Shown here: piece after piece, positions 11,101 through 20,283 of the stretch
How the letters are laid out: every line of letters starts with the position of its first letter
How positions within the stretch are numbered: position 1 is the stretch's first letter
DNA from: Gnetum montanum
Taxonomy: Eukaryota > Streptophyta > Gnetopsida > Gnetales > Gnetaceae
Length of the DNA stretch: 64,000 nucleotides
Direction of reading: 5' to 3'
Assembly (NCBI GenBank): GCA_015680685.1
Contig: MNCI01026595.1
Span: 62,001 to 126,000, forward strand
Program-made: the position numbers and the translations under genes
Notes under the pieces: model-generated
What the model was told of the DNA's origin: nothing
Seen by the model: only the letters and a program-made list of their open reading frames with translations
Databases searched by the model: none

Positions 11101-12291
11101 GTACTTGTGGACCATTTACTTGGACCGAGATGCCAAGTAAAATGGATTTTGTGGCTGGTATCACTGAGGAGGTTGTTGAACATATTCAGGAAGCCCACCC
11201 TAAGATAGGTACAAATTTTTTGAGTTTTTTTTTTGCAGCTTTAGAGTTTCACACCCTATTTTTGTCATTTTAGTGTTTGTTCTTTTCATGTGCATAGGTG
11301 TCAAACTGAGGTGGGATCCATCTGAGACAGTTAGCATTGAGAGTTTGCCTACACTATCCCCAGAAGTCGAGCAGGTACCAAGGCTAGTTTATGACGAGGT
11401 GGCGGAAGGTCTTGTACATAACGCCAAATATCTTTGGACCTGTAGGCGTTCCATCGAGCAGTTATGGTTGCAAGTCCAAGCAAAGGAGAAAGAAGTTTCC
11501 AAGTTATCAGTTGAGCGTGATGATCTCAAGGCTCGGTATGAGTTCACCTCGGCTAGACTAAGTGGTGATCGTTCTTGGCAAACTTTCGAGGTCACTTATA
11601 CTAGGTACTGGAACCTGCTCAATCGTCACGTGTCACTGACCCAGAAACTAGCAGAGCGTAAGGCCCAAGTAGATCTACTAAACCTCAAGTTCCAAGATTG
11701 GAAGGCTTTCTCTTCCAAGGTACGCAAATGGGGTCAGGATGAAAAGAACCACAAGCATCATTATAAGAAATTGTTGAAGGAAATATCTATTGAAAAGCGT
11801 CAACTTGAAATGTTTGTGGAAGATCTGGGTCTATGCTCTGCGTTCGATACCTTTGCTCTAAATACAATTGTTGAGATGGAATCGCCTACAAGGGTAATTA
11901 CAACTACTTCTGGGGAGATTTCTGTGGGTGAATTCCCTTTAAAGCATCCTACCTGGTTAGTTGTTGACAAGGGGAAGGCCTTGGCAAATGTCGACCTAGG
12001 TCTTGATAGGACTGATTGGGTGAGTGTCTCAGAGGAAGAAATCCTTCACTGACTAGAATTCGGTTTAGGGGGATCCCCTACGGTAAGCATTTTGTTATTA
12101 TAAAATTCGCTCGCTGAATAATGTGTGAAATTTTTTTTTTTCTTTTATTCTTACATTGATTGTTTCTTTTGCAATAGGGTCAACATGATGATGATGTTCA
12201 AGAAGCTGGCCCCAGTGGAGTAGGGACCCATGATGCCAACGGGTTCAAAGGGGATGATCCTCCTGTCCCTGATGTTTTGTTTTTGTTGTGA
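8142..12291 (+). pseudogene. Seven-exon antisense gene carried by the Tat element
   Basis: Exons: 8142-8287, 9048-9485, 9563-9834, 9924-10931, 11014-11208, 11298-12082, 12178-12291. All introns are GT-AG, most near 80-95 nt. All six junctions keep phase, giving 986 codons without a frameshift. In-frame stops are TAG 8238, 9223, 10424, 10496 and TGA 9708, 10538, 12050; none is TAA. The N-terminus is Gly/Lys/Glu-rich (MGKGKEVEGQGRKG). Exon 4 has FHLSAEFFLDLFRIPVDG, similar in form to entry motifs of plant mobile-domain or putative plant transposon proteins. Exon 6 is heptad-like and charged (EKEVSKLSVERDDLKARYEF), probably coiled coil. Exon 7 is acidic (GQHDDDVQEAG). No family is recognised with confidence and the function is unknown. 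The gene lies between protease and RT, opposite to both. Confidence 0.8.
8330..8940. repeat. GCGTAGAC / GCGTATACGC array filling intron 1 of the antisense gene
   Basis: Intron 1 (8288-9047) consists largely of repeats such as GCGTAGACAGTTTTCATA and GCGTATACGCTGA. The unit is about 25-35 bp and degenerate. The array matches the type in the LTRs and in the 5' leader of the element. Open frames on either strand here are by-products of the repeat. Confidence 0.7.
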
Positions 12292-12357
12292 AATTATTCT
12301 GACTCAAATTTATATGGGAATTGTAAATTGAAAATTTCGAGTTATATTGAACAGATG

Positions 12358-12363
12358 AATAAA
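12358..12363 (+). terminator. Poly(A) signal of the antisense gene
   Basis: AATAAA lies 67 nt after the natural stop at 12289-12291, in a T/A-rich context with TTGTAATTGTAC following. This supports an independent transcription unit on the + strand. Confidence 0.5.
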
Positions 12364-12634
12364 ATCAGTTAACTCTTGTAATTGTACATCATTACATGTA
12401 TATGTATAAAAAAATTGTTTGTTGATTTTGAGTTTAATTGTAAACACAACAGGGTAATGTAAAATGTTTTGGTTTGTTTTTGTGACTTAAGTGTAGTGCA
12501 CGAATGTAATTATAAGTAGGAGTGTAATGATAAACGAAAGATAATTGCAAAAATTGTTATTGACAACATGGCAATGCAAGCGTAAATTCGAACAATGAGT
12601 TGGAATTTGGGAGAAAAACAAAGTATAAGTGGAT
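12364..12634. other. A/T-rich spacer, nothing recognised
   Basis: This is about 270 bp of low-complexity A/T-rich sequence between the poly(A) signal and the next array. No coding or repeat signal is seen. Confidence 0.5.
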
Positions 12635-12870
12635 GATCTAGTTTAAGGCCCTTTCGGGCCACATACGCACTAGTTTAAGGCCATTTTGGGCCATATGCAT
12701 AGTTGAAGGCCATTTCAGGCCCCAGCATAAGCAAGGGACGTTTCGAATGACATAGGTGGATTTCTCGATTAACCGACCATTTCTGATCATGGCTAGTTTT
12801 ATGTCATTGCGGACATGATAGTTTAACGTCATTTCGAATAGTTCGTAGTTTATCATCATTTCGAACGATG
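12635..12870. repeat. AGTTTAAGGCC array downstream of protease
   Basis: Units such as TAGTTTAAGGCCATTTTGGGCC at 12674 repeat about seven times. They degrade toward TAGTTTATCATCATTTCGAA near 12846. It is related to the arrays at 7360-7635 and 3586-3960. Together with the 7.4-kb array it brackets the interval carrying the antisense gene. Confidence 0.7.
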
Positions 12871-12889
12871 GTGTGGTTTATTGATTTAG

Positions 12890-13723
12890 TAATTTTTTGA
12901 TTTTTCTCATTTTGACATTAGGAGATGCGTTAGCGGGTATGATTCTATATTCAGCGTCCCCTTCGTTGATCATGTTGAATGGTAATTTAGCCCAAGGGAC
13001 GTCTAATGGAATTTTTCCCACGTTAGTGTTTTCTTGCACTTCTGCATGTATCATGGTTTCTGTGTCAGTTGTGGTTTCTAGGTGAGGCTATGTATGTATG
13101 ATTTCAGGCCCGGGTATTTCTGTGTTAGGTGGATTTTCGTTTGTGCTTAAAAGATGATCGCCTACTGGTTGTTGTTCATGTTGTTTAGGCTCTTTGAGCT
13201 TAACCTCTGAGCCTCAGTCTGTATCTATGTACGATGAGATGATGGGTGTAGCAGCCTCCCCGTGTATAACGATTTCATCGCCTTCGTAAGACAGGTGAAT
13301 CTCTTGGTGTATAGGGGAAGAGACTCCTTTCAGTTGGGCTAGCCAAGGCCTTCCTAATATTAGGTTGAACCCTGGCATTTCATCAATTACCATGAAGTCA
13401 GTGGATGTGGGGAATTGATCCCCTACTATGAAGGCTAAAGTCACAGTGCCTTTAACTACCATGCACAATCCGCTGAATGATTTCAAACATGTGGTGGCGG
13501 TTGGTTTGATTAGCTCTATAAGCCCCAATTGTTCGACGATGGGATATGGCACTACATTTGTGGCAGCTCCATCATCTACATGGACCCTATGTATCTTGAA
13601 TTGGTTTACTTGTATTGTTATGAACATAGGGGCTATTGTTACCTCTCCTGTTTTCTCATCCAACTTGATGTTGTCATTATGGAAACTTAATGGCTTGGAA
13701 GTTGACCCTTGGGGCGAGTACAT
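12890..13723 (-). pseudogene. Retropepsin-type protease of the Tat element
   Basis: The frame 13723-13214 is open. The protease cuts the Gag and Pol polyproteins. The active-site segment is VHVDDGAATNVVP, where the D-[TS]-G-A core of aspartic proteases is D-D-G-A, so the usual Thr/Ser is Asp. The later GFNLILGRPWL is the typical ILGRPWL flap/C-terminal motif. After a stop at 13214 weakly coding sequence continues to about 12890. It is in frame with gag upstream, so the original unit was gag-pro, as in Ogre elements. Confidence 0.82.
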
Positions 13724-13741
13724 TACTGCATGAATTGAAGG

Positions 13742-14650
13742 TTAATTTGGAGGCAAGTCTTCGCTTACTGGGATGGATGTTAACATGCGCACTAGCGCTT
13801 CGCGGTGGGTTTGAGATGTCAACACTAGGTCGTATAAGCTCAGCAAAGTGTTTTTTTGTTTGAGTGCTTGCGTGACTTGTGTTAGAGCAGTTGCTAGGTC
13901 TCTATTGTTGGGCGCATGCTTGTCGGCAATGACTTGGTTCATTGGGCCCAATAGTTTTATTTTATGCATAGTTGGTTTGTCATTTTTACCTGGAATCATT
14001 GATTTAGGCATATCATGTTTTCTAGGGGATTCACCCTCACAGCCGGTATTTGGTTCATCATTAGGTGGTGTCATGGGTATTGCGTTTAGCGGAGTAGGTT
14101 TAGGAGGTCCTCCGGCTAGCCGTTGACACTCCTTCTCTAAGCGTTTGCATGTAAGTTTATCTGCTAGGCGTTCTCATGTGTGACATGGAGGTGTAGTTGG
14201 TTTTGGGACCTTAGGTTGCCTTGGGATTCGTACTACGTATGGAGAAGGGCAGGGCTGCGGTTGGGCGGTTGCATGCGGTTGTGCGCCAGGCTGGCTGGGC
14301 ACCTTGATGACATAGGGACTTGGTTTATTCTTTGTTTGTGAAGTGGGGGACTAGTGATCACTAGGACGTTCGGGTGTCCTAACAACGTATGGGGCTGGCC
14401 TAGCTGGAGGTTGTACCTCCACTATTGCTACCGCAAGTGGTACTTGGACTATGTAGGGAGTGGGCCGAATAGGAGATGTTTGTGAGTTTATGGTAGTACC
14501 GGTGGGAGGTACGCGCACCACATATGGTTTTTTGCGTGTCGGGGTGTTAGAAGCTGCTACAGCGGGGGGTACTCGAACAACATAAGGCTTCAGTGGTGAA
14601 TATGATGATTGAGGTGCCAATGTTTGTATAGTGGGAGGAACGCACACTAC
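13742..14650 (-). pseudogene. Gag-pro linker with PYVVRVP repeats
   Basis: Between zinc knuckle and protease, about eight copies of P-Y-V-[VI]-[RK]-[VI]-P recur every 15-45 residues on the minus strand. Examples are LKPYVVRVPP and KKPYVVRVPP (near 14590 and 14520), TPYIVQVP (14450), APYVVRTP (14390), SPYVIKVP (14310) and SPYVVRIP (14230). A helical charged segment, RLEKECQRL, follows at about 14130. The frame is the same as protease and knuckle, with stops near 14350 and 14175. I know no function for this repeat. Confidence 0.6.
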
Positions 14651-14671
14651 AAATGGTTTATTAGGCGTTTT

Positions 14672-14990
14672 CTATTCATGGTCGGAATAGACGGTGTTAA
14701 TGCTAGGTGTTTCAGGTTCTTTATCAAGGTAGATGGTGTTAATTACGTACGGTGCCTCTTTGGTATTTAGAGGGTCTTTATACATACCCATGGCTTGGTT
14801 TTGTGGTTGGACCGGGTTGGCCTCATCAAAAGTGATTTGACCCCCATCGATCATGCATTGAATGTCTTGTTTTAGGGTGAAACAGTAATCCGTGTCATGC
14901 CCATTACATTGGTGATAGTCGCAAAAATGGTCCATCCTAAAGCCTTTTGGTATTGGGGGCTCATTCGGCATTGCTAGGCTGGGGTTCTGA
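14672..14990 (-). pseudogene. Gag zinc knuckle of the Tat element
   Basis: The segment PKGFRMDHFCDYHQCNGHDT ending DYC at about 14940-14890 is the plant Ty3 knuckle form C-x2-H-x4-GH-x4-C, used to bind genomic RNA. It is followed by LKQDIQCMIDGGQITFDEANP, a common continuation in Tat gags. The N-terminal connection to the capsid part is broken by about 2.8 kb of unrelated sequence and a gap. Confidence 0.8.
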
Positions 14991-16618
14991 ACCAGTTAAC
15001 AGAACTGATCATGCCTTTGGATCGCTGCCGGGGACAACTACTTATGTTTCATTAATCCAACCTTCAGGAGTTGGTCAAACAACTGCGATGGTTTCATGGG
15101 TAGTGGTGTGTATTGGTGTTGGCACATTTAGCCATTTCATGGAACAGCAAAGGTGATAAAATATGAATAAGCCATAGAAGATATTCAAAGCAAAAATATA
15201 TATGATGGTTGTGCGTTATTGATATTTTATACTAGAGGTTTCATGAAGAAAATTGTTAAATGAAGATATAGTATTTTCATTTTCAAGAGTTAATATCAAG
15301 GAAGGAAAAATTCATCATGCTTCTTTGAAAAGGGAAGGTTGAAAAGAGTTGAAAAGCTAAAAGAGCTGATCCCGTTTATGGATGCATCAATGAGAAATAT
15401 CAAAGTCACCATTGTAAGGTTTGGATAATGTTTTTACTGCAAAAAAAAAACAACAAACACAGTTCCAGCCACTGTACGCATTGGGAGAAAACGAATGAAA
15501 TTGCTACAAAGGAATAAAAACAATCCAGGAGAATGCCGTTTTGTTTACAGGGATCGTTGGTACTGACGCAGGGGAATGCAAGGTTTTCTTTGCCCTGTAA
15601 TGGCTTTCATTTCATGTAGAAGCAACTGTTCCTTTTTTCCCCCAAATCAGCGACGTCTCTGCTAGTTGCGTAGTGCCACAAAAAACAAACAAAAAACAAT
15701 TTTTGCAGGAAACACGGATTCAAGGTGGAAGAAGAACTCGCTTGGGCATTGCCACTTCCAAGGTAGAAACCGTTTCAATTTTGAATTTCTTTTTTCATAA
15801 AACAAAATGGATCCGCCTGCCTCCAACGATGCCAATGTGTCCTGCAACGCGTGTACTACGTGAAGTTTTTTTCTGGCTGTAGCAGGGCCGTTCCTAACCT
15901 ACCTTACCTGATGCTGAATTCTCTGATGCTCAGATCTCTGTTACATTTGCCCTTAATCTTGAAATCAACGGCAGGAATATAAAAAAAGATCTACAAGAAC
16001 ACGAAAATGCAAGAAGCCCTAAGCGAAATTGGGGCAAAATAAAACAGTTTCGGGTAACCGAAAACCCCATGTCCAGGGTCATATGACCAATACATCGTTT
16101 CTATCTCCAGATCTTTCTCCTCCAGCAACTGAACGTACATAGCAACGATGCTGGATGCAGCAGCAGAGCCTTCTTCCGCGGTGGTGGTTGCTAACGATTT
16201 CTGGCAGGGCAGGATTTTTTCAGAAGTATTCGATGGCAGTTCCAGGCCTAGCACCTTCACATTCGGGCTTGGTGTTTCAAATTTAAATTTTTCTAGCCAT
16301 TTTCATTCGGGTGTAAGTGCACATAAAAGATTTAGGATTAAGGTCCCAGCAACATTTATGCCAAGGTAGATATTATATTATCGCCTTGTTTAAGAGCTTC
16401 AATAAGCATTTTTAAAATTTTAGAACAAGTAAAAATGAAAGGCTATTAAAGCTATAATTGTGAACACTTATATGAAATTATTCGAATTATTTTTCAAAGG
16501 CAATATTTATCTCCTAACTTCCTAACCTCCTAAGTTAATGCTCCCTAACTTGTTGCGCAAGTCACTTGGGAGAGAAGTTAGGGAAGATATTTTTGCATAT
16601 GTAACTACCTTTGAAACC

Positions 16619-16626
16619 TATAAAAA
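16619..16626 (+). promoter_or_regulatory. Candidate TATA box
   Basis: CCTATAAAAAGGCTTC is followed by a G/A-rich leader (AAAAAGGGAGAAGGGGGAAG) and then the N gap. The form suits an LTR or gene promoter on the + strand. What it would drive is lost in the gap. Confidence 0.35.
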
Positions 16627-16860
16627 GGCTTCAAAGAGAACTTTGTAAAAAAGGGAGAAGGGGGAAGAAAAAAAGGACTTTTGGGAGGTCTCATACATCA
16701 CACTTTTGGGAAGACATTGGGATCATACTTGGGCTCTCACTTGGAGACACTTTGAGTCTTGGGAGGAGAGCTTTGTGAACGATTGCTTGTAAGATGGCTT
16801 GCTAGAGTAAAGATTTCAGCCTCTTTGTCATGGTCCTGTGAGTTATGTATTTTATTTTTT

Positions 16861-17415
16861 NNNNNNNNNNNNNNNNNNNNNNNNNNNNNNNNNNNNNNNN
16901 NNNNNNNNNNNNNNNNNNNNNNNNNNNNNNNNNNNNNNNNNNNNNNNNNNNNNNNNNNNNNNNNNNNNNNNNNNNNNNNNNNNNNNNNNNNNNNNNNNNN
17001 NNNNNNNNNNNNNNNNNNNNNNNNNNNNNNNNNNNNNNNNNNNNNNNNNNNNNNNNNNNNNNNNNNNNNNNNNNNNNNNNNNNNNNNNNNNNNNNNNNNN
17101 NNNNNNNNNNNNNNNNNNNNNNNNNNNNNNNNNNNNNNNNNNNNNNNNNNNNNNNNNNNNNNNNNNNNNNNNNNNNNNNNNNNNNNNNNNNNNNNNNNNN
17201 NNNNNNNNNNNNNNNNNNNNNNNNNNNNNNNNNNNNNNNNNNNNNNNNNNNNNNNNNNNNNNNNNNNNNNNNNNNNNNNNNNNNNNNNNNNNNNNNNNNN
17301 NNNNNNNNNNNNNNNNNNNNNNNNNNNNNNNNNNNNNNNNNNNNNNNNNNNNNNNNNNNNNNNNNNNNNNNNNNNNNNNNNNNNNNNNNNNNNNNNNNNN
17401 NNNNNNNNNNNNNNN
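16861..17415. other. Assembly gap, 555 N
   Basis: A run of N lies inside the segment that splits gag. The long open frames across it are artefacts. Confidence 1.
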
Positions 17416-17799
17416 TAGACTAGGCAGTTGAACAAAATAGGAAATTTTCAACAACTCACAGTACTTGGCAAAGTTGGCTGAATCTCTTTAAAGTAAGTCA
17501 TTTGTAGTTTACATACAACGCAATCGTTACATTTCTCACAACTGCACGTTGCAACAGCACACACACATACTCACATTAACTACTAAGTTTATTTGGAGGT
17601 ATCTGGGCCTTGGTGTTGCCAGAGACCAGCAAGCATCTAAATCCTGTTCGAGGACACTCATTGGCGGTCGCGTCCCAAACGGTCGTCAACAATTGGGAGG
17701 GTTCTTTCCTCTTGAAGTTTCTTGTACGATTCGGTATTAGGTTCTATGATGAGGACGATTTTGGTGCGGTTGCGGGGGTAGGTTTAGCGTAATTATTAG

Positions 17800-18520
17800 G
17801 GGCAACAGACAGTTTACTTTATTGCCCCATATTTGCTTGTTGTGATTCTGCTACTGCTGCTATAGTTGTTTTAACCTTTTCCTTATCTTTCTTATATACA
17901 GGATCATGGTTGTTTTGTGCAGCCTCCTCTATGTTCTTAATTTGTACAAATGCTTGACTTAGAGTGCACGCATTGAGATAGTATAGTTTGGATTTTACAA
18001 AATCGTTGACAGCCCCTTTTAGAATGGTGAGGAGATATGTCTCTGGGATAGGCTTGTGGAGCTCATTGAGAGCGGCACTCCACCGTTGGATGAATTTTTG
18101 GACAGGTTCAAGGGGTGATTGCTTGACCTATATGAGGCTATCCAGTGTTGCCTCCGGCTTCAAGTTATATTTGAACCTGGTGACAAATTGATACAAAAAA
18201 TCTTCCAGAGAAGATATCGAATTCTTTGGTAAGGCCCGATACCAATCAAGTGCTCTCCTAGTGAGGGACATGGGGAACACTCGTAGAATGGCATGTGGCC
18301 ATGCCTAAAGTAGCGCACACTCTAATCTGAACATTATGAGGTGAGCGTTGGGATCTGTCTCCCCGTTGTATTTAGTTAAGGTAGGCAAAGATACACCCTT
18401 GGGTAATGTTAGGGGTGGAACGGAAGAGCTGATAGGGTGATCGTGATAGAAGTCCACTACCTTCAGTTCTCCGTCGGGGGCCATTTTGAGACGTTTAACC
18501 TCATCGGTTAGCTCCTGCAT
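17800..18520 (-). pseudogene. Gag capsid (retrotransposon gag domain) of the Tat element
   Basis: Gag forms the cytoplasmic virus-like particle. The minus strand shows the domain entry LPTLTKYNGETDPNAHLIMF at about 18410-18350. It continues after a TAG with FPMSLTRRALDWYRALPKNS and DFLYQFVTRF. Farther on come FIQRWSAALNELHKPIPETY and the helical ACTLSQAFVQIKNIEEAAQN. Stops occur near 18305 and 18127 (TAG) and near 17815 (TAA). The frame agrees with protease and knuckle. The order of motifs is that of PF03732-type gag domains. Confidence 0.82.
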
Positions 18521-19450
18521 TAGTTTTTTGGCGTCAGCCCAGTCTTGGGCACTAGGTGAGATGGTAGGTTAGGGATGTTGTATGGTATACATGTTAGATT
18601 GTTGGACAGTGGGTTGGAAGGTGGAAAGTTGTGTAGTTGGAGGCTGTACGTGCGGGATATTTATAGCGGGTGGTACTAGGGGCAGCACATTGTAGGCAAG
18701 GGGTTGTTGTTGTTGCGGTTTTCCTTAAGGGATGTTGGCCAATGGAATTGTGTGAGGTGGTATGTTATAGTGAGGGGGTTGATGTGATTGAGCACCAATC
18801 ATCGCCCATTGCCTGATCATGTTTAGCGTAGGAATCCTGTGAACTTGTTGGGTTACATCGGTGAAAGGGGCTCCGTGGGTTTCGATCTGGGGGATATAAT
18901 GAGAGGACATAGAAGCCAGTATCACATGTGGCATCCTAATCACTCGTGGTGGGAAGGTTGCTCCTACATTATTTTGAGGGGGTTGTACTTGCGAGGATGG
19001 GGCTATGGTTGCAACGAGGAGAATAGCAAGAGGAAGTGTATTGAGTTGGGGGTCGGTTGCAGGAGGAATATGAACAAGTGCAGATGATTCTTGTTGAGGT
19101 ATTTGTGCTTGGGTGAATCTAAATGGTTGAAGGGACATAATTTCCTCTATGGCTGGATGAAACAATGGGTTGACATAGGTTTGTGAACTAAGAGTATGGT
19201 ATAAATCTTCATGCTCAGATTGGGCTGCGAAATCATCCTCCTCTTCCGATTGAGGATTTACTACAGGCTGATCTAGAGATTGACTCCTTTGCAGGAGGAT
19301 TTGTGTGATGAGCTCAGAGTAAGGCTCTAGAAGAGGGATGATATCGTACGGGGAAGGAATGAACTCTTGTCCTCCCCTATAGAAAAGTTCATATTGCCTC
19401 TTAACTTCCATTTCAGCTTGGTTCACGGCTAGGCCGGCTTGTATTTTCAC
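18521..19450 (-). pseudogene. N-terminal Gag region of the Tat element
   Basis: The frame 19450-18725 is open for 241 codons and in frame with the capsid. It is rich in Pro, Gln and Ile, with acidic stretches (QSEEEDDFAAQSEHEDLYH) and no named domain. Such variable Pro/Gln-rich N-termini precede the capsid domain in Tat gags. A stop just before the 18520 block separates it from the capsid. The true start codon is uncertain. Confidence 0.55.
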
Positions 19451-19689
19451 GCATATGAAATTGTACTAGTCTTGAGTTATAATGTTAGATGATGGATTCC
19501 TCCCTTGCAATCTAAGAGACTGATGGGGCCCCACTGTGGGTTGTACCATGAGCTATTGAATGGCCATGGTCCCTACAAGGTCTATGGCCTGCGTGGTTGT
19601 AGAGTTGGAATTTGCAGTGTTCATGATAAACAGTTGAGAATATGACACAGTGAAGGGATATGGAACTAGTATACTTAGTGCGGTGTAAA

Positions 19690-20225
19690 CCTACGTTGGT
19701 GGCATACAACGTATAGACTGGGTTTCAACATACAAGCTTCAACGACCAACGTATAATGACTATGTATAGGTATACAACATATAGTGGCAGCGTAGAGAAT
19801 CTATGGTATAGAGCATGCAGCGTATAGCAGCGTCAGTGTATGGCGTAGACAGAGTCTATAGCGTAGAGCGTGTACAGGGTCTACAACGTAGAGTGTAGAC
19901 AAAGTCAGCGTAAAGCGTGTACAGGGTCAACGTATAGCGTAGACAGGATCTATAGTGTATAGCGGACAGCGTATACTCAGCAGCGTAGACAGGGTCTACA
20001 GCGTATAGCGGACAGTGTATACTTAGCAGCATAGATGCTGGGAATTTTGTAGACAGAGTCAATGTATGGTTAACAACATAGACACTGGGAATTTGTAGAT
20101 AGAATCAGGGTAAACTCAGCAGCGTAGATGCTAGGAAGTTTGCAAATAGGGTCGGCATAAACTCAGCAACGTAGACACTGGGGAGTTTGCAGAAAGGATC
20201 GATGTATACTCAACAGCGTAAATGC
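19690..20225. repeat. GCGTAGACAGGGTCTA repeats in the 5' leader
   Basis: Tandem degenerate units such as GCGTAGACAGGGTCTACAGC and CAGCGTAGATGCTGGGAATTT fill the leader between primer site and gag. They share the GCGTA(G/T)AC core with the LTR and intron arrays. Several minus-strand open frames here are by-products. Confidence 0.65.
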
Positions 20226-20256
20226 TGAGAGCTCTGAAGCACAGTAATTTTTAGGT

Positions 20257-20283
20257 AGTGGCCCTCCTTCTAGCGTCAATTTC
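20257..20283 (-). promoter_or_regulatory. Primer binding site of the Tat element
   Basis: Directly after the 5' LTR the minus strand reads GAAA, then TTGACGCTAGAAGGAGGGCC. A second element in this window has TTGGTGCTAGAAGTAGAGCC at the corresponding place (29484-29503). The two suggest a common form TTGGCGCTAGAAGGAGGGCC. I do not assign the tRNA. Confidence 0.55.

Larger units (their letters stand above)
15000..17800. mobile_element. Probable insertion splitting gag, origin unknown
   Basis: Capsid coding ends near 17800 and the knuckle starts near 14990. The 2.8 kb between shows no gag similarity. It includes the 555-N gap. Open frames at 15673-15882, 16148-16369 and 17549-17792 have no recognisable domains. 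A TATA box at 16619, followed by a purine-rich leader, suggests LTR-like sequence. I could not find paired ends or a target duplication, so the extent is inferred only from the gag break. Confidence 0.4.

Noticed and set aside
16737-17454. Long open frames across the N gap on both strands
   Set aside because: They consist almost entirely of N; no sequence supports them.
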